64,000 nucleotides of DNA from Cytobacillus citreus (GTDB lineage Bacteria > Bacillota > Bacilli > Bacillales > Cytobacillaceae), in NCBI RefSeq assembly GCF_018343665.1, contig NZ_JAGYPM010000001.1, positions 655,239 to 719,238 on the forward strand, given 5' to 3'. Shown in pieces: positions 9,571 to 21,299 of the stretch (its first letter is position 1; each line of letters starts with the position of its first letter). The notes beneath the pieces are model-generated. The model was not told the origin of the DNA and did no database searches. It was given only the letters and a program-made list of their open reading frames with translations. The position numbers and the translations under genes are program-made.

Positions 9571-10127
9571 TGCCAAAGCAAGTTATTGCTAATACTAAGG
9601 AAAGAATGACAAAAGCAATTTCAGCTTATACACGTGAACTAGCTTCAATTCGTGCGGGTAGAGCTAATGCATCTTTACTTGATAGAATTACGGTAGACTA
9701 TTATGGTGCACCAACACCTGTTAACCAGGTAGCAGGAATTTCTGTTCCAGAAGCACGTCTTCTTGTCATTCAGCCATATGATAAATCAATTCTTGGTGAT
9801 ATTGAAAAAGCAATTCTTAAATCAGATATTGGCTTAACTCCTTCTAATGATGGAAGTATTATCAGACTTTCAATTCCACAGCTGACAGAAGAGCGACGTA
9901 AAGAGCTTGTAAAACAAGTAAAAAAAGAATCAGAAGAAGCAAAAATTGCAGTTCGTAACATCCGTCGTGATGCTAATGATGATTTAAAAAAACTTGAGAA
10001 AAATGGCGACATCACAGAAGATGATTTGCGTGGATACTCTGAGGATATTCAAAAACTTACTGATGAGCAAATTGCAAAAATCGATTCAATTACAAAAGAT
10101 AAAGAAAAAGAAGTCCTTGAAGTGTAA
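9570..10127 (+). CDS. frr: Ribosome recycling factor
   Basis: RRF works with EF-G to split post-termination ribosomes. The 185-residue product is the standard length. It contains the three-helix-bundle core with [18 protein letters not shown] near residue 25, [12 protein letters not shown] in the second domain, and the C-terminal helices ending in [14 protein letters not shown]. The ATG overlaps the pyrH stop by one base and uses a GAGGGGG site inside the 3' end of pyrH. Confidence 0.97.
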   Translation: MPKQVIANTKERMTKAISAYTRELASIRAGRANASLLDRITVDYYGAPTPVNQVAGISVPEARLLVIQPYDKSILGDIEKAILKSDIGLTPSNDGSIIRLSIPQLTEERRKELVKQVKKESEEAKIAVRNIRRDANDDLKKLEKNGDITEDDLRGYSEDIQKLTDEQIAKIDSITKDKEKEVLEV

Positions 10128-10472
10128 TTGAGATTATTTGTTATAACTATGTTAACTCGCGCACTACTTTTGATATGAACGATTTATAAATGTGACCCTC
10201 TATCATTAGGGGGTTTTTTCAATCTTTAATAGAAATTAAATAAATTTTACTTTAGAATTAATAATTGACTTTAAAGCATATTCTTAATTTCATCTGCCAT
10301 ACATACTCTTTTTATAGAGATAACTTTTATTTTTTTTGGTATGATAATACCATGCGAAAATGAAAAAATTATTTTCTATCAGTAGTTGAAATTTATCATA
10401 CATGTTAACTATCAGAAGCTTTATTGCTTTTCTTGTCGGAGGTAAGTTAACCTATCTTAAAGGAGCTGTCTT
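10128..10472 (+). other. frr-uppS spacer
   Basis: 345 bp without a gene. It holds the frr terminator (10194-10219), then an AT-rich stretch. A weak extended -10 element (TG, one base, TATGAT at 10340-10345) lies in a small inverted repeat GGTAT/ATACC and could start uppS transcription, but no good -35 box is present. Nothing else was recognised. Confidence 0.5.
10194..10219 (+). terminator. Rho-independent terminator after frr
   Basis: An 8-bp stem ACCCTCTA with TAGGGGGT (one G-U pair), a short loop and six T. It closes the pyrH-frr unit. Confidence 0.8.
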
Positions 10473-11249
10473 ATGTTAAATAAAATGAAACAATGGAGGA
10501 ATCAAAATAGCTTATCTGATCTTCAAGATAGAATTTTGAAAATTAAAGAGCTCCAAGTTCCTTCCCATATAGCGATTATTATGGATGGCAATGGTAGATG
10601 GGCAAGAAAAAGAGCCCTCCCAAGAGTAGCTGGGCATCATGAAGGAATGAAGGTAGTTCGAAAAATTACGAAATTGGCTAATGAACTTGGTATCAAAACT
10701 TTAACTCTTTATGCTTTTTCAACAGAGAATTGGAAAAGGCCCAAGATGGAAGTGGATTTTCTAATGAAACTTCCTGAGGAATTTCTTGGAACATTCCTCC
10801 CTGAACTGGTAGAGGAAAATGTCCAGGTTCAAATGATTGGGTATAAAGAAATGCTTCCTACTCACACTAGGAATGCAATTGAAAAAGCAATGGAGGATAC
10901 GAAGGATAATAATGGATTAATTTTGAACTTTGCACTAAATTATGGTAGTAGGGCAGAAATTATCGATGGGGTTAAGCGTTTCTTGAAAGATTGTAATAAT
11001 GGTATAATGAACGAAAATGAGCTGAATGAAGAAAATTTTTCAAAGTATTTAATGACAAAGGATCTAACTGATCCTGATTTATTAATCCGTACAAGCGGTG
11101 AAATTCGATTAAGCAACTTTATGCTTTGGCAGCTAGCATATACTGAATTTTGGTTTACAGATGTACTATGGCCTGATTTTAGTGAAGATCACTTTATTGA
11201 AGCAATAGAGGTATTCCAAAATCGCCAAAGACGTTTTGGAGGAGTGTAA
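10473..11249 (+). CDS. uppS: Undecaprenyl diphosphate synthase (isoprenyl transferase)
   Basis: UppS adds eight isopentenyl units in cis to farnesyl diphosphate to make the C55 lipid carrier for peptidoglycan and teichoic acid. The 258-residue protein has the catalytic Asp38 in IIMDGNGRWA, the FSTENWKRP motif, and the C-terminal RTSGEIRLSNFMLWQ substrate-binding segment. The ATG follows AAAGGAG. It is the first gene of an uppS-cdsA-dxr lipid precursor group; Dxr makes the isoprenoid units it uses. Confidence 0.97.
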   Translation: MLNKMKQWRNQNSLSDLQDRILKIKELQVPSHIAIIMDGNGRWARKRALPRVAGHHEGMKVVRKITKLANELGIKTLTLYAFSTENWKRPKMEVDFLMKLPEEFLGTFLPELVEENVQVQMIGYKEMLPTHTRNAIEKAMEDTKDNNGLILNFALNYGSRAEIIDGVKRFLKDCNNGIMNENELNEENFSKYLMTKDLTDPDLLIRTSGEIRLSNFMLWQLAYTEFWFTDVLWPDFSEDHFIEAIEVFQNRQRRFGGV

Positions 11250-11269
11250 AAAAGGTGTTGAAATCCTAG

Positions 11270-12058
11270 ATGAAGCAAAGAATTATTACAGCTATAATAT
11301 TCGGTGCAATTTTCTTACCCGTAGTTATATATGGGGGAATGTCAGTTATTATTCTCGCTTATTTATTGGGTTCTATTGCACTATATGAAGTATTAAAAAT
11401 GCGAAAGCTCAGTCTCTTTTCTATACCTGGGCTCATATCATTATTGTTATTATGGGTTATTCTATTGCCTGTACAATTTCAAGATGTACTCGAGACTTTA
11501 AGGTTTACGAAAATTGAATTTGTTCTTATTGCGGTACTGCTTTTTTTGACTTATACAGTGGTAACAAAAAATCGATTCAATTTTGATGATGTGGCATTTT
11601 CCATACTTGCAACTTTATATGTCGGAATAGGCTTCTATTATTTTATTGAGACACGTGAATCAGGACTAGTTTATATTTTCTATTCACTTTTTATTATTTG
11701 GGCAACTGATTCTGGAGCTTATTTTATTGGCCGAGCTATCGGGAAAAAGAAGCTTTGGCCAGAAATAAGTCCAAATAAAACAATTGAAGGTTCAATAGGC
11801 GGAGTCGTTTGCGCCATAATTGTGGCCATATTATTTGTTGTATTTTCGGATATTGATGCAACCTTCTTAAAATTATCCATTGCAACAATTGTTCTGTCCG
11901 TTTTTGGACAAATTGGGGATTTGGTTGAATCGGCTTTAAAGCGCCATTATGAAGTAAAAGATTCAGGAAATATTTTACCTGGCCATGGCGGGATATTAGA
12001 TCGTTTTGATAGTTTATTATTCGTATGGCCATTATTACATTTTATTAATTTATTATAA
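11270..12058 (+). CDS. cdsA: Phosphatidate cytidylyltransferase (CDP-diglyceride synthase)
   Basis: CdsA makes CDP-diacylglycerol from phosphatidate and CTP at the membrane, the branch point for phospholipids; PgsA, also in this window, uses its product. The 262-residue protein has about eight membrane segments, a SPNKTIEGSIGG motif near residue 165, and the family signature (SALKRHYEVKDSGN then PGHGG) with its metal-binding Asp residues near the C-terminus. The ATG is fixed by an in-frame stop just before it. The ribosome binding site (AAAGGTG) is 13 nt away, unusually distant. Confidence 0.95.
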   Translation: MKQRIITAIIFGAIFLPVVIYGGMSVIILAYLLGSIALYEVLKMRKLSLFSIPGLISLLLLWVILLPVQFQDVLETLRFTKIEFVLIAVLLFLTYTVVTKNRFNFDDVAFSILATLYVGIGFYYFIETRESGLVYIFYSLFIIWATDSGAYFIGRAIGKKKLWPEISPNKTIEGSIGGVVCAIIVAILFVVFSDIDATFLKLSIATIVLSVFGQIGDLVESALKRHYEVKDSGNILPGHGGILDRFDSLLFVWPLLHFINLL

Positions 12059-12124
12059 GTCAATAGACAATCAAAAAGCTTATTGTTTTCGTGCATTGCT
12101 TTTTTCAGGCAGGAGTTGAGTTTA

Positions 12125-13267
12125 ATGAAGTATATTAGTTTAATGGGCGCAACTGGTTCAATTGGAACCCAGACTCTAGATATAATAAGGGAACATCCTG
12201 GCGAATTTCGTCTTATCGCCTTATCGGTTGGCAGAAATATTGATCTAACAAGGAAAATTATCAAGGAATTCAATCCAGATCTGGTATCGACTTTAGAAAG
12301 ATCAGCGGCAAAAGCTCTTGAAGCAGAATTTCCGGATATCACTTTTACATATGGACAAGAAGGGTTAATAGAAGTAGCAGCTTACCATAAAGCGCAAATT
12401 CTCGTTAATGCAGTAAGTGGAAGTGTGGGGCTTACTCCAACTTTGCAAGCAATTAAAGAAAGAAAAACGATAGCCATTGCGAATAAAGAAACGCTTGTGA
12501 CAGCAGGTCATCTTGTAATGGAAGAAGCGAAGAGGAATGAAGTATCATTACTCCCAGTGGATAGCGAGCATTCCGCTATTTTTCAGGCATTGCAAGGAGA
12601 GCAGCATAAGAATATTGAAAAGTTAATTTTGACTGCCTCAGGCGGGAGTTTTCGAGATCGGACTCGTCAAGAGTTAGAAAATGTAACGGTTAAAGAAGCA
12701 CTTAACCACCCTAATTGGTCTATGGGAGCAAAAATTACAATCGATTCAGCAACAATGATGAATAAAGGTTTAGAAGTTATTGAAGCTCATTGGCTTTTTT
12801 CTATGGATTATGACAAAATTGATGTATTATTGCATAAGGAAAGTATTATTCACTCAATGATTGAATTCCATGACAGTAGCATCATTGCTCAGCTAGGTAC
12901 GCCAGATATGAGAGTACCTATCCAATATGCATTAACCTATCCAGACAGATTGCCACTGCCAACGGCAAATCGTCTGAGCTTATCAGAGATAGGGAATCTT
13001 CATTTTCAAAAAATGGACATGAACCGCTTCCGTTGCTTGTGGTTTGCATATGAAGCAGGTAAGGAAGGTGGAACAATGCCTACTGTACTAAACGCTGCCA
13101 ATGAAGCAGCTGTTGCTGCCTTCTTAGAAGGTAAAACTACTTTCCTGCAAATAGAAGATCTTATAGAGAGAGCATTAAGTATTCACAAAAATATCAAAAA
13201 TCCTGGATTCACTGAAATACAGGAAGTAGATAAGGAAACGAGAAAATATATTAACTCACTTCTATAA
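12125..13267 (+). CDS. dxr: 1-deoxy-D-xylulose 5-phosphate reductoisomerase
   Basis: Dxr converts DXP to MEP with NADPH, the committed step of the non-mevalonate isoprenoid pathway. The 380-residue protein starts with the NADPH-binding [12 protein letters not shown]. It has ANKETLV near residue 120, the metal- and substrate-site [20 protein letters not shown] and the [14 protein letters not shown] loop. The ATG at 12125 follows AGGAG. The upstream in-frame codon at 12083 lies before that site. It ends the uppS-cdsA-dxr group. Confidence 0.97.
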   Translation: MKYISLMGATGSIGTQTLDIIREHPGEFRLIALSVGRNIDLTRKIIKEFNPDLVSTLERSAAKALEAEFPDITFTYGQEGLIEVAAYHKAQILVNAVSGSVGLTPTLQAIKERKTIAIANKETLVTAGHLVMEEAKRNEVSLLPVDSEHSAIFQALQGEQHKNIEKLILTASGGSFRDRTRQELENVTVKEALNHPNWSMGAKITIDSATMMNKGLEVIEAHWLFSMDYDKIDVLLHKESIIHSMIEFHDSSIIAQLGTPDMRVPIQYALTYPDRLPLPTANRLSLSEIGNLHFQKMDMNRFRCLWFAYEAGKEGGTMPTVLNAANEAAVAAFLEGKTTFLQIEDLIERALSIHKNIKNPGFTEIQEVDKETRKYINSLL

Positions 13268-13500
13268 GAAAAGAGGGAGCGCCTTCGGAACAATCAAAGT
13301 ACTGATCGTTACCTACGATGATTATTCTAAGGAGTTTTCCTTAGTACTTAGGGACGAAACATAAGTCAAACTGGCAAAAAGGTTGTCCTTTAATCTTCTT
13401 GTCGGTTTGGCTTATGAGCTCTGACGTTTTGGACGTACTAGAGCCGATGTACGGTAGGACGGTTACGTTCTTAGTAAGCGAGCTCTCTAGACGCATTTCT
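13267..13500. repeat. Composite degenerate interspersed repeat in the dxr-rasP spacer
   Basis: The left end (13267-13283) matches the end of the 126-bp repeat seen at 40190-40205 in reverse (14 of 17 bases). Bases 13282-13343 are clearly homologous to the reverse complement of 34309-34369, both beginning CCTTCGGAACAATC. Bases 13360-13416 form a long imperfect palindrome (ATAAG through CTTAT) resembling the core of the 126-bp repeat. The remainder to 13500 is unrecognised. The spacer thus seems built from two repeat families. Confidence 0.55.
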
Positions 13501-13559
13501 AGCGGAATCTTCTAACTCAAAAAGATAAAACTTTATCTTTTAAAAAAGGTGGTTAAATA

Positions 13560-14837
13560 TTGAGTACAGTCATAGCCTTCATAATCATATTTGGGGCACT
13601 TGTATTTTTTCATGAATTAGGCCATTTTGTATTTGCAAAAAGAGCCGGTATTCTTTGCCGTGAATTTGCGATTGGATTTGGTCCGAAGGTTTTTTCGCAT
13701 AAAAAAGGAGAAACAGTCTATACGATTAGACTTTTACCAATTGGCGGATTTGTCCGAATGGCTGGAGAAGATCCAGAGGTTGTAGAAATAAAACCAGGAT
13801 TTAGAGTTGGTTTATTATTTAATGAGAATGAACAAGTAAATAAAATCATCTTGAATCAAAAAGATAAGTATCCAGATGCGCGTGTAATTGAGGTAGAACA
13901 TGCAGACATTGAGCATGATTTGATTCTAAAAGGATATGTTGAAGGTGAAAATGATGAAAAGCTTCAGTCCTTCTCAATTAGTCCAAGTGCTGTTCTTATT
14001 GAGGATGGAACTGAAACATTAATTGCACCATATGATCGACAATTTGCTTCAAAAACACTTGGTCAAAGAGCAATGGCTATTTTTGCTGGACCAATGATGA
14101 ATTTTATACTTGCGTTTGTTATATTTGTCATAATTGGATTATTACAAGGAATTCCGTCAAATGCTCCTGAGCTTGGGAAATTAACTCCTGATGGTGCTGC
14201 TATTGAAGCGGGCTTAAAGCAAGGGGATATCATCCATAGCGTCAATGGGGCAGAAACTTCAAGCTGGTCTGATGTCGTAGAGATCATTCGCAAAAACCCT
14301 AATAAAGAGCTCAACTTCATCCTTGAAAGAAATGGAAAAGAAATGTCAATACCAGTTACACCAAAAGTTCAGGAGGTTGAAGGTGAAAAAGGAAAAGTTG
14401 AAAAAATAGGAATTATTGGTGTTTATAGTCCTTATGAGAAATCACCCCTTAAAGCAATAACTAATGGGGCAATTGAAACTTATAATTGGACAAAGGAAAT
14501 TTTTATTATGGTTGGAAAATTGGTGACTGGTCAATTTTCAATCGATGCCTTATCAGGACCAGTTGGTATATATGTGTCAACTGATACCGTTGCAAAATCA
14601 GGTATTTTCTATTTAATGAAATGGGCTGGAATATTGAGTCTAAATCTAGGAATAATGAACTTGCTTCCGATACCGGCATTAGATGGCGGGAGACTCATGT
14701 TTTTTGCAGTTGAAGCAGTTAGAGGAAAACCAATAGACCGTCATAAAGAGGGTATGGTTCATTTTATCGGCTTTGCATTATTAATGCTATTAATGCTTGT
14801 TGTAACTTGGAATGATATTCAAAGATTTTTCCTTTAA
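13560..14837 (+). CDS. rasP: Site-2 intramembrane zinc metalloprotease RasP (RseP family)
   Basis: RasP cleaves membrane-embedded anti-sigma factors such as RsiW and remnants such as FtsL and signal peptides. The 425-residue protein has the HELGH zinc motif at residues 18-22 in the first membrane segment, a PDZ domain around residues 200-275 (PELGKLTPDGAAIEAGL), and the second catalytic motif LLPIPALDGGRL near residue 375. It starts with TTG at 13560, supported by an AAAGGTGG site 7 nt upstream and by the family N-terminus. The 292-bp repeat-rich spacer separates it from dxr. Confidence 0.95.
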   Translation: MSTVIAFIIIFGALVFFHELGHFVFAKRAGILCREFAIGFGPKVFSHKKGETVYTIRLLPIGGFVRMAGEDPEVVEIKPGFRVGLLFNENEQVNKIILNQKDKYPDARVIEVEHADIEHDLILKGYVEGENDEKLQSFSISPSAVLIEDGTETLIAPYDRQFASKTLGQRAMAIFAGPMMNFILAFVIFVIIGLLQGIPSNAPELGKLTPDGAAIEAGLKQGDIIHSVNGAETSSWSDVVEIIRKNPNKELNFILERNGKEMSIPVTPKVQEVEGEKGKVEKIGIIGVYSPYEKSPLKAITNGAIETYNWTKEIFIMVGKLVTGQFSIDALSGPVGIYVSTDTVAKSGIFYLMKWAGILSLNLGIMNLLPIPALDGGRLMFFAVEAVRGKPIDRHKEGMVHFIGFALLMLLMLVVTWNDIQRFFL

Positions 14838-14861
14838 AAAAGAAAAATATCAATTAATAAT

Positions 14862-14945
14862 ATAAAGGGTCACATTCTCTTTTTAAGATATGAAGCGCCG
14901 TTTTTCTCGCTTAATTTATTAATAAGAGAATGACCCTTTATTTTT
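14862..14945 (+). terminator. Large terminator between rasP and proS
   Basis: Bases 14863-14882 pair with 14924-14940 (TAAAGGGTCA and ATTCTCTT with AAGAGAAT and GACCCTTTA, one bulge). A second small stem AAGCG/CGCTT lies inside, and a run of T follows. Its length is unusual for a simple terminator, but the T tract supports that role. Confidence 0.7.
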
Positions 14946-14984
14946 GGTTTTCGATACATGAATTATATACATAGAGGTGTAAAG

Positions 14985-16688
14985 ATGAAACAAAGTAAGA
15001 TTTTAATTCCAACAATAAAGGAAAATCCTGCAGACGCAGACATTAAGAGCCATCAATTACTATTAAGAGCAGGATTTATCCGGCAAAATGCAAGCGGGAT
15101 CTATAGCTATCTGCCACTTGCACATAAAGTTCTGCGTAAAATTGAAGCAATTGTACGTGAAGAAATGGACCTTGCGGGGGGTGTGGAATTGCTAATGCCA
15201 GCTATGCAGGCTGCAGAGCTATGGCAAGAGTCAGGACGCTGGTATTCGTATGGTCCTGAGTTGATGAGATTGAAAGATCGCCACTCAAGAGATTTTGCCT
15301 TAGGAGCTACCCATGAAGAAGTGATTACAAGCTTAGTGCGTGATGAAATAAAAACATACAAGAAATTACCAATCACACTCTATCAAATCCAAACAAAGTT
15401 TCGAGATGAAAAGCGCCCGCGCTTTGGTATATTACGCGGACGCGAATTTATAATGAAAGATGCTTATTCCTTTCATTCTACTCAAAAAAGCCTTGATGAT
15501 ATATATGAAAAAATGTACCAAGCATACATAAATATTTTTTCTCGTTGTGGTTTAAACTTTAGGGCAGTCATAGCTGATTCAGGCGCAATGGGTGGGAAAG
15601 ATACTCATGAATTTATGGTTTTATCAGAAGTAGGTGAAGATACAATTGCCTATTCCGATTCTTCCAACTATGCTGCAAATATCGAAATGGCTCCAGTCAT
15701 TACGAAGTATGAAAAAACCAGCGAAAAAATAGAGGAATTAGAAAAGGTTAAAACAGAAAATAAAAAAACGATTGAAGAAGTTTCATCCTTCCTTCATGTT
15801 TCTGCAGAGCAATGTATTAAATCTTTACTATTTAAAGTGGATGATAAATATGTATTAGTTTTAGTTCGCGGTGATCATGAAGTTAATGACATAAAATTAA
15901 AGAATTTATTTGGAGCAGCAAATGCAGAGCTAGCTAGTGCAGATGAAACGAAGGAAATCCTTGGCTGTACTATAGGATCACTTGGACCAGTAGGAATTTC
16001 AAATGTTGATATAGTAGCAGACAATGCAATTGAAAACATAACGAGTGCTGTGTGTGGTGCAAATGAAGAGGATTATCATTATAAGAATGTAAATCCAATT
16101 CGAGATTTTCAAGTCAGTCAATATACAGACCTGCGTTTCATTCAAGAAGGAGATCTATCACCTGATGGAAATGGAACAATCCTATTTGCAAAAGGGATTG
16201 AAGTGGGGCATGTATTTAAATTAGGAACAAGGTATAGTGAAGCTATGGGAGCAACTTATTTAGATGAAAATGGAAGAAACCAGCCTATGATTATGGGGTG
16301 CTACGGAATCGGGGTTTCTCGTACGATGGCCTCAATCGTTGAGCAATATCATGATGAAAACGGAATTGTTTGGCCTGTGAATATTGCTCCGTTTGATCTA
16401 CATTTAATTGCAGTGAATATGAAGGATGATGATCAGTCAGCGCTTGCAGAGGAGCTTTATTCACGATTAAAAGAAGCAGGCTACGATTTATTAATGGATG
16501 ATCGTCAGGAAAGACCTGGAGTAAAATTTGCAGATGCTGATCTCATTGGATTGCCAGTTCGCATAACTGTTGGAAAGAAAGCTTCAGAAGGTATAGTTGA
16601 AGTAAAGGTACGTAAAACTGGTGAAGTGCAGGAAGTTTATAAAGAACAATTAGCTGATACGATTTCAAATATTTTAACATCCCTTTAA
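14985..16688 (+). CDS. proS: Prolyl-tRNA synthetase (bacterial type with editing domain)
   Basis: A class II aminoacyl-tRNA synthetase of 567 residues. Motif 1 lies near residues 60-80 (VEELLMPA-like VELLMPAMQ) and motif 2 is [17 protein letters not shown]. An editing insertion of about 180 residues lies between motifs 2 and 3 ([14 protein letters not shown] and [11 protein letters not shown] are typical). Motif 3 is [14 protein letters not shown], followed by an anticodon-binding domain. The ATG at 14985 follows AGAGGTG. The earlier in-frame ATG at 14958 lies in the terminator region and is not in the family. Confidence 0.97.
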   Translation: MKQSKILIPTIKENPADADIKSHQLLLRAGFIRQNASGIYSYLPLAHKVLRKIEAIVREEMDLAGGVELLMPAMQAAELWQESGRWYSYGPELMRLKDRHSRDFALGATHEEVITSLVRDEIKTYKKLPITLYQIQTKFRDEKRPRFGILRGREFIMKDAYSFHSTQKSLDDIYEKMYQAYINIFSRCGLNFRAVIADSGAMGGKDTHEFMVLSEVGEDTIAYSDSSNYAANIEMAPVITKYEKTSEKIEELEKVKTENKKTIEEVSSFLHVSAEQCIKSLLFKVDDKYVLVLVRGDHEVNDIKLKNLFGAANAELASADETKEILGCTIGSLGPVGISNVDIVADNAIENITSAVCGANEEDYHYKNVNPIRDFQVSQYTDLRFIQEGDLSPDGNGTILFAKGIEVGHVFKLGTRYSEAMGATYLDENGRNQPMIMGCYGIGVSRTMASIVEQYHDENGIVWPVNIAPFDLHLIAVNMKDDDQSALAEELYSRLKEAGYDLLMDDRQERPGVKFADADLIGLPVRITVGKKASEGIVEVKVRKTGEVQEVYKEQLADTISNILTSL

Positions 16689-16694
16689 ATAATT

Positions 16695-16724
16695 CGGATT
16701 CCTTTTAAGGGATCCTTTTATTTT
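16695..16724 (+). terminator. Rho-independent terminator after proS
   Basis: Stem GGATTCCTT with AAGGGATCC (one G-U pair), a very short loop and a T-rich tail. Confidence 0.72.
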
Positions 16725-16886
16725 GGTAAAAAAGGTAAGTTTATAAGTATGTTAAGTAAAATATAAATATTTTACTTAATTATCTGAAAAGGAAAAAGTA
16801 TACTAGAGAAAGACTTGATAAACCAAAGTTTCCTTATTAAAATTATTTTCCAAAGCAATTATAAAAAAACCATAATTAAGAGTTCA

Positions 16887-16895
16887 TGTTATAAT
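16887..16895 (+). promoter_or_regulatory. Extended -10 promoter candidate for polC
   Basis: TATAAT at 16890-16895, preceded by TG and one base, 66 bp before the polC start. No good -35 box lies 17 bp upstream, so activity would rest on the extended -10. Confidence 0.42.
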
Positions 16896-16960
16896 AGTTT
16901 TCGTCTGTATATGTGTTTAGATGAATCAAAATATAATATTTATGGATGGGAGAGAGATTG

Positions 16961-19900
16961 ATGGAGGAAGCCCATGCAAAAAAAGAGCGATTCCAACTCT
17001 TGCTCCAACAGCTGCAGCTTACGGAGGATACAATCGTGCAGCATTTACAGCAAGCTGAAATCAATAAAGTAGTGATTGAAAAGCGCGCTAAAAAGTGGCA
17101 TTTCTTTTTCAGTTTTGATCATATTTTGCCATTTGATATTTTTATCTTGTTTACAAAGAAATTAGAGCAATCCTTTTCTCATATAGCAAAGATTGCTTTT
17201 TCGATTGAAGTAAGGAATCAATTTTTCAATGATCATTTGATATTAGGATATTGGCAATATTGCATTCAGGAAATGGAAGGAATGGCTCCTCCGCTTATTA
17301 AGTTGTTAAATGAGCAAATTCCTGCTGTACAAGGAAACAAGCTTATTATTAATGTGAGAAATGACACTGAAGGCCTCTCTATTAAAAGAAAATATGCTGG
17401 AATTATTTCAAGTATTTTTGAGACATTTGGTTTTCCTGCATTAGTAATTGATACGGAAATTTCTACTGAAGCATCAAGTGAAGAGTATCAAAGATTTTTA
17501 GAAGCGAAACAAAGGGAGGATCAAGAACGCGGTCTCCAAGCATTGATAGACATGCAAAAGAAAGAAGCGGAATCTGCTTCTGGCGATGCTGCACCTGCTC
17601 ATGGCCCTCTTCTGATTGGATTAACAATTAAAGATGATGCTGATTACAGAAAGCTGATTGATATAGTTGATGAAGAACGAAGAGTAGCCATTGAAGGATA
17701 TGTATTTGCAGCCGAAACAAAAGAGCTTCGTAGTGGAAGAACACTTTTAACCTTTAAGATAACGGATTACACAAGTTCAATTCTTGTCAAAATGTTTTCT
17801 CGTGATAAGGAAGATGCCGCATTGTTTCAACAAGTTCAAAAAGGAATGTGGCTAAAAGTGCGCGGCAGCATTCAAAACGACACATTTGTCCGTGATCTTG
17901 TTATGATTGGAAATGATATTAACGAGATTAAACCAAACACAAGAAAAGATACTGCACCAGAGGATGAAAAAAGAGTAGAACTTCATCTTCACACTCCGAT
18001 GAGTCAAATGGATGCAGTCACATCTGTAAGCACTCTTATAGGACAGGCGAAGAAATGGGGCCATAAGGCGATAGCTGTTACTGACCATGCAAATGTACAG
18101 TCCTTTCCTGAAGCATTTGGTGCAGGAAAGAAGAATGATATAAAAATATTATACGGTGTTGAAGTAAATTTAGTAGATGATGGTGTCCCAATCGCATATA
18201 ACAGTTCTCATCGAAAGTTAACGGATGATACTTATGTCGTTTTTGACGTCGAGACAACCGGTTTATCTGCTGTCTATGATACGATCATTGAGCTTGCTGC
18301 GGTAAAAATTCAAAACGGAGAGATAATTGATCGTTTTGAATCATTTGCTAATCCGCACCATCCCCTCTCAGCAACAACCATAAACTTAACCGGAATTACG
18401 GATGATCTTGTGGAAAATGCACCAGAGGTAGATGAAGTATTAAAAAAGTTTTATAACTGGACGAATGATGCAATCCTAGTTGCTCATAACGCTTCTTTCG
18501 ATATGGGTTTTTTAAATGTTGGTTACAAAAAAATCGGCCTTGGAAAGGCAGAAAATCCAGTCATCGATACATTAGAGCTAGCTAGATTCCTATATCCAAA
18601 CATGAAAAATCATCGATTAAATACATTGGCGAAGAAATTTGATGTTGAACTAACACAGCATCATAGAGCCATATATGACGCCGAAGCAACAGGCTATCTC
18701 TTACTAAAAATGCTTAAGGATTCAGCCGAGAAAGAAATTGAATATCACGATCAATTCAATGATCATATGGGGGAAGGAAATGCTTATCAAAGAGCAAGGC
18801 CATCACATTGCACATTGCTTGCTCAAACTGAAGTTGGCTTAAAAAATCTTTTTAAACTTGTGTCCATTTCCCATATGAATTATTTTTATCGTGTCCCGCG
18901 TATACCTAGATCTCAGCTTCAAAAACATCGTGAAGGAATCCTAGTAGGCTCAGGTTGTGATAAAGGTGAAGTATTTGAGGGAATGATGCAAAAGTCGCCA
19001 GAAGAAGTTGAAGAAATTGCCGCATTTTATGACTATTTGGAGGTTCATCCCAAAGAGGTTTATGCACATTTAATTGAACTTGAGCTAGTAAAAAATGAGA
19101 AGGCGCTTGAGGAAATCATTAGTAATATTGTAAAACTTGGTGAAAAGCTGGAGCTGCCGGTTGCTGCGACTGGAAATGTTCATTATTTAGAGCCTAATGA
19201 TAAAGTTTATCGGCAAATTCTTATAAGCTCTCAAGGTGGAGCGAACCCGTTAAATCGACATCGGCTTCCAGATGTTCATTTCCGTACAACTAATGAAATG
19301 CTTGAATTATTTTCATTCCTAGGAAAAGATAAGGCAAAACAAATTGTTGTAGAGAATACGAATAAAATTGCTGAAATGATAGATGTAATTAAGCCAATTA
19401 AAGACGATCTCTATACGCCGAAAATTGAAGGCGCAGATGATGAAATGCGCAATATGAGCTATTCAATGGCAAGACGAATTTATGGAGATAACCTGCCAGA
19501 AATTGTTGAAGCTCGTCTGGAAAAAGAATTAAAAAGTATCATCGGGCATGGATTTGCCGTTATCTATCTTATATCTCATAAACTTGTAAAAAAATCATTA
19601 GATGATGGCTATCTTGTAGGTTCTCGGGGCTCAGTTGGTTCGTCCTTAGTTGCAACCATGACGGAAATCACAGAAGTAAACCCTCTTCCTCCGCATTATG
19701 TTTGCCCAGACTGCAAGCATTCTGAATTCTTTAATGATGGCTCAGTTGGCTCGGGTTTTGACCTCCCTGACAAAGATTGTCCTAGGTGCGGAGCTAAATA
19801 TAAAAAAGATGGACAAGATATTCCCTTTGAGACCTTTTTGGGGTTCAAGGGAGATAAAGTGCCTGATATTGATTTGAACTTCTCTGGTGAATATCAGCCT

Positions 19901-21283
19901 CGTGCCCATAATTATACGAAAGTGTTATTCGGAGAAGATTATGTATACCGTGCAGGTACAATTGGTACTGTTGCGGATAAAACAGCATTCGGTTATGTGA
20001 AAGCCTATCAACAAGATAATAATCTTCAATTAAGAGGTGCCGAAGTTGAGCGGCTTGCCTCAGGCTGTACCGGAGTTAAAAGGACCACAGGACAGCATCC
20101 TGGAGGAATAATCGTTGTGCCTGATTATATGGATATTTATGATTTCTCACCAATTCAATTTCCAGCAGACGATAAAAATTCAGAATGGAAGACGACCCAT
20201 TTTGATTTCCATTCCATCCATGATAACCTATTAAAGCTCGATATTCTTGGCCATGATGATCCGACTGTTATACGTATGCTTCAAGATTTAAGCGGGATTG
20301 ATCCAAAAACAATACCTACAGATGATCCGGAAGTAATGAAAATATTTAGCGGTACAGAATCTCTTGGTGTATCGGAAGAGCAAATTATGTGTAAAACAGG
20401 AACACTTGGTATTCCAGAGTTTGGAACAAGATTTGTAAGGCAAATGTTAGAAGATACGAAGCCGACAACTTTTTCAGAACTCGTTCAAATATCAGGATTG
20501 TCCCATGGAACAGATGTATGGCTTGGAAATGCTCAAGAGCTCATTCACAATAAAATATGTACATTAAGTGAAGTAATCGGGTGTCGTGATGATATAATGG
20601 TCTATTTAATCTACCAAGGGCTGGAACCTGCATTCGCTTTTAAAATTATGGAATCAGTCCGTAAGGGTAAAGGATTAACAGACGAGATGGAAGAAGAAAT
20701 GAGAAAAAATAGTGTTCCAGAATGGTATATTGATTCTTGTAAAAAAATCAAATATATGTTCCCTAAAGCGCACGCTTCTGCCTATGTGTTGATGGCGGTA
20801 AGGATTGCATATTTTAAAGTTCATCATCCTCTCTTGTATTACGCAGCATATTTCTCTGTTCGCGCTGAGGATTTCGATATTGGTGCAATGGTAAGAGGGT
20901 CTCAATCCATTCGTTCAGTTATAGAAGAAATAAATGCAAAGGGTTTAGATGCTTCTACAAAGGAAAAAAATCTTTTAACCGTGATGGAGCTTGCACTTGA
21001 AATGATAGAACGTGGCTTTAGCTTTAAGAAGGTAGATTTATATCGCTCTAGCGCCAACGAGTTTATCATTGATGGAAAATCACTTATTCCTCCTTTTAAT
21101 TCAATTCCTGGTCTTGGAACGAACGCTGCTTTAAATATAGTTAAAGCTAGGGAAGAAGGAGAGTTTTTGTCCAAAGAAGATCTTCAGCAAAGAGGAAAAT
21201 TATCTAAGACAATCATTGAGTATTTGGATAATCATGGATGCTTAGAATCACTTCCTGAACAAAACCAGCTTTCTCTTTTTTAG
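16961..21283 (+). CDS. polC: DNA polymerase III alpha subunit, PolC type
   Basis: The main replicative polymerase of low-GC Gram-positives, 1440 residues. In order it has an N-terminal domain, an OB-fold region, a PHP domain ([13 protein letters not shown]) split by a DEDD proofreading exonuclease ([34 protein letters not shown]), a Cys4 zinc cluster (CPDC and CPRC), the polymerase active site with PDIDLNFSG, a helix-hairpin-helix region, and a C-terminal QLSLF that matches a beta-clamp binding motif. The ATG at 16961 has GGGAGAG upstream and aligns with B. subtilis PolC. The ATG at 16946 has no ribosome binding site. All catalytic motifs look intact. Confidence 0.97.
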   Translation: MEEAHAKKERFQLLLQQLQLTEDTIVQHLQQAEINKVVIEKRAKKWHFFFSFDHILPFDIFILFTKKLEQSFSHIAKIAFSIEVRNQFFNDHLILGYWQYCIQEMEGMAPPLIKLLNEQIPAVQGNKLIINVRNDTEGLSIKRKYAGIISSIFETFGFPALVIDTEISTEASSEEYQRFLEAKQREDQERGLQALIDMQKKEAESASGDAAPAHGPLLIGLTIKDDADYRKLIDIVDEERRVAIEGYVFAAETKELRSGRTLLTFKITDYTSSILVKMFSRDKEDAALFQQVQKGMWLKVRGSIQNDTFVRDLVMIGNDINEIKPNTRKDTAPEDEKRVELHLHTPMSQMDAVTSVSTLIGQAKKWGHKAIAVTDHANVQSFPEAFGAGKKNDIKILYGVEVNLVDDGVPIAYNSSHRKLTDDTYVVFDVETTGLSAVYDTIIELAAVKIQNGEIIDRFESFANPHHPLSATTINLTGITDDLVENAPEVDEVLKKFYNWTNDAILVAHNASFDMGFLNVGYKKIGLGKAENPVIDTLELARFLYPNMKNHRLNTLAKKFDVELTQHHRAIYDAEATGYLLLKMLKDSAEKEIEYHDQFNDHMGEGNAYQRARPSHCTLLAQTEVGLKNLFKLVSISHMNYFYRVPRIPRSQLQKHREGILVGSGCDKGEVFEGMMQKSPEEVEEIAAFYDYLEVHPKEVYAHLIELELVKNEKALEEIISNIVKLGEKLELPVAATGNVHYLEPNDKVYRQILISSQGGANPLNRHRLPDVHFRTTNEMLELFSFLGKDKAKQIVVENTNKIAEMIDVIKPIKDDLYTPKIEGADDEMRNMSYSMARRIYGDNLPEIVEARLEKELKSIIGHGFAVIYLISHKLVKKSLDDGYLVGSRGSVGSSLVATMTEITEVNPLPPHYVCPDCKHSEFFNDGSVGSGFDLPDKDCPRCGAKYKKDGQDIPFETFLGFKGDKVPDIDLNFSGEYQPRAHNYTKVLFGEDYVYRAGTIGTVADKTAFGYVKAYQQDNNLQLRGAEVERLASGCTGVKRTTGQHPGGIIVVPDYMDIYDFSPIQFPADDKNSEWKTTHFDFHSIHDNLLKLDILGHDDPTVIRMLQDLSGIDPKTIPTDDPEVMKIFSGTESLGVSEEQIMCKTGTLGIPEFGTRFVRQMLEDTKPTTFSELVQISGLSHGTDVWLGNAQELIHNKICTLSEVIGCRDDIMVYLIYQGLEPAFAFKIMESVRKGKGLTDEMEEEMRKNSVPEWYIDSCKKIKYMFPKAHASAYVLMAVRIAYFKVHHPLLYYAAYFSVRAEDFDIGAMVRGSQSIRSVIEEINAKGLDASTKEKNLLTVMELALEMIERGFSFKKVDLYRSSANEFIIDGKSLIPPFNSIPGLGTNAALNIVKAREEGEFLSKEDLQQRGKLSKTIIEYLDNHGCLESLPEQNQLSLF

Positions 21284-21299
21284 GAATGACGTGCTAAAG

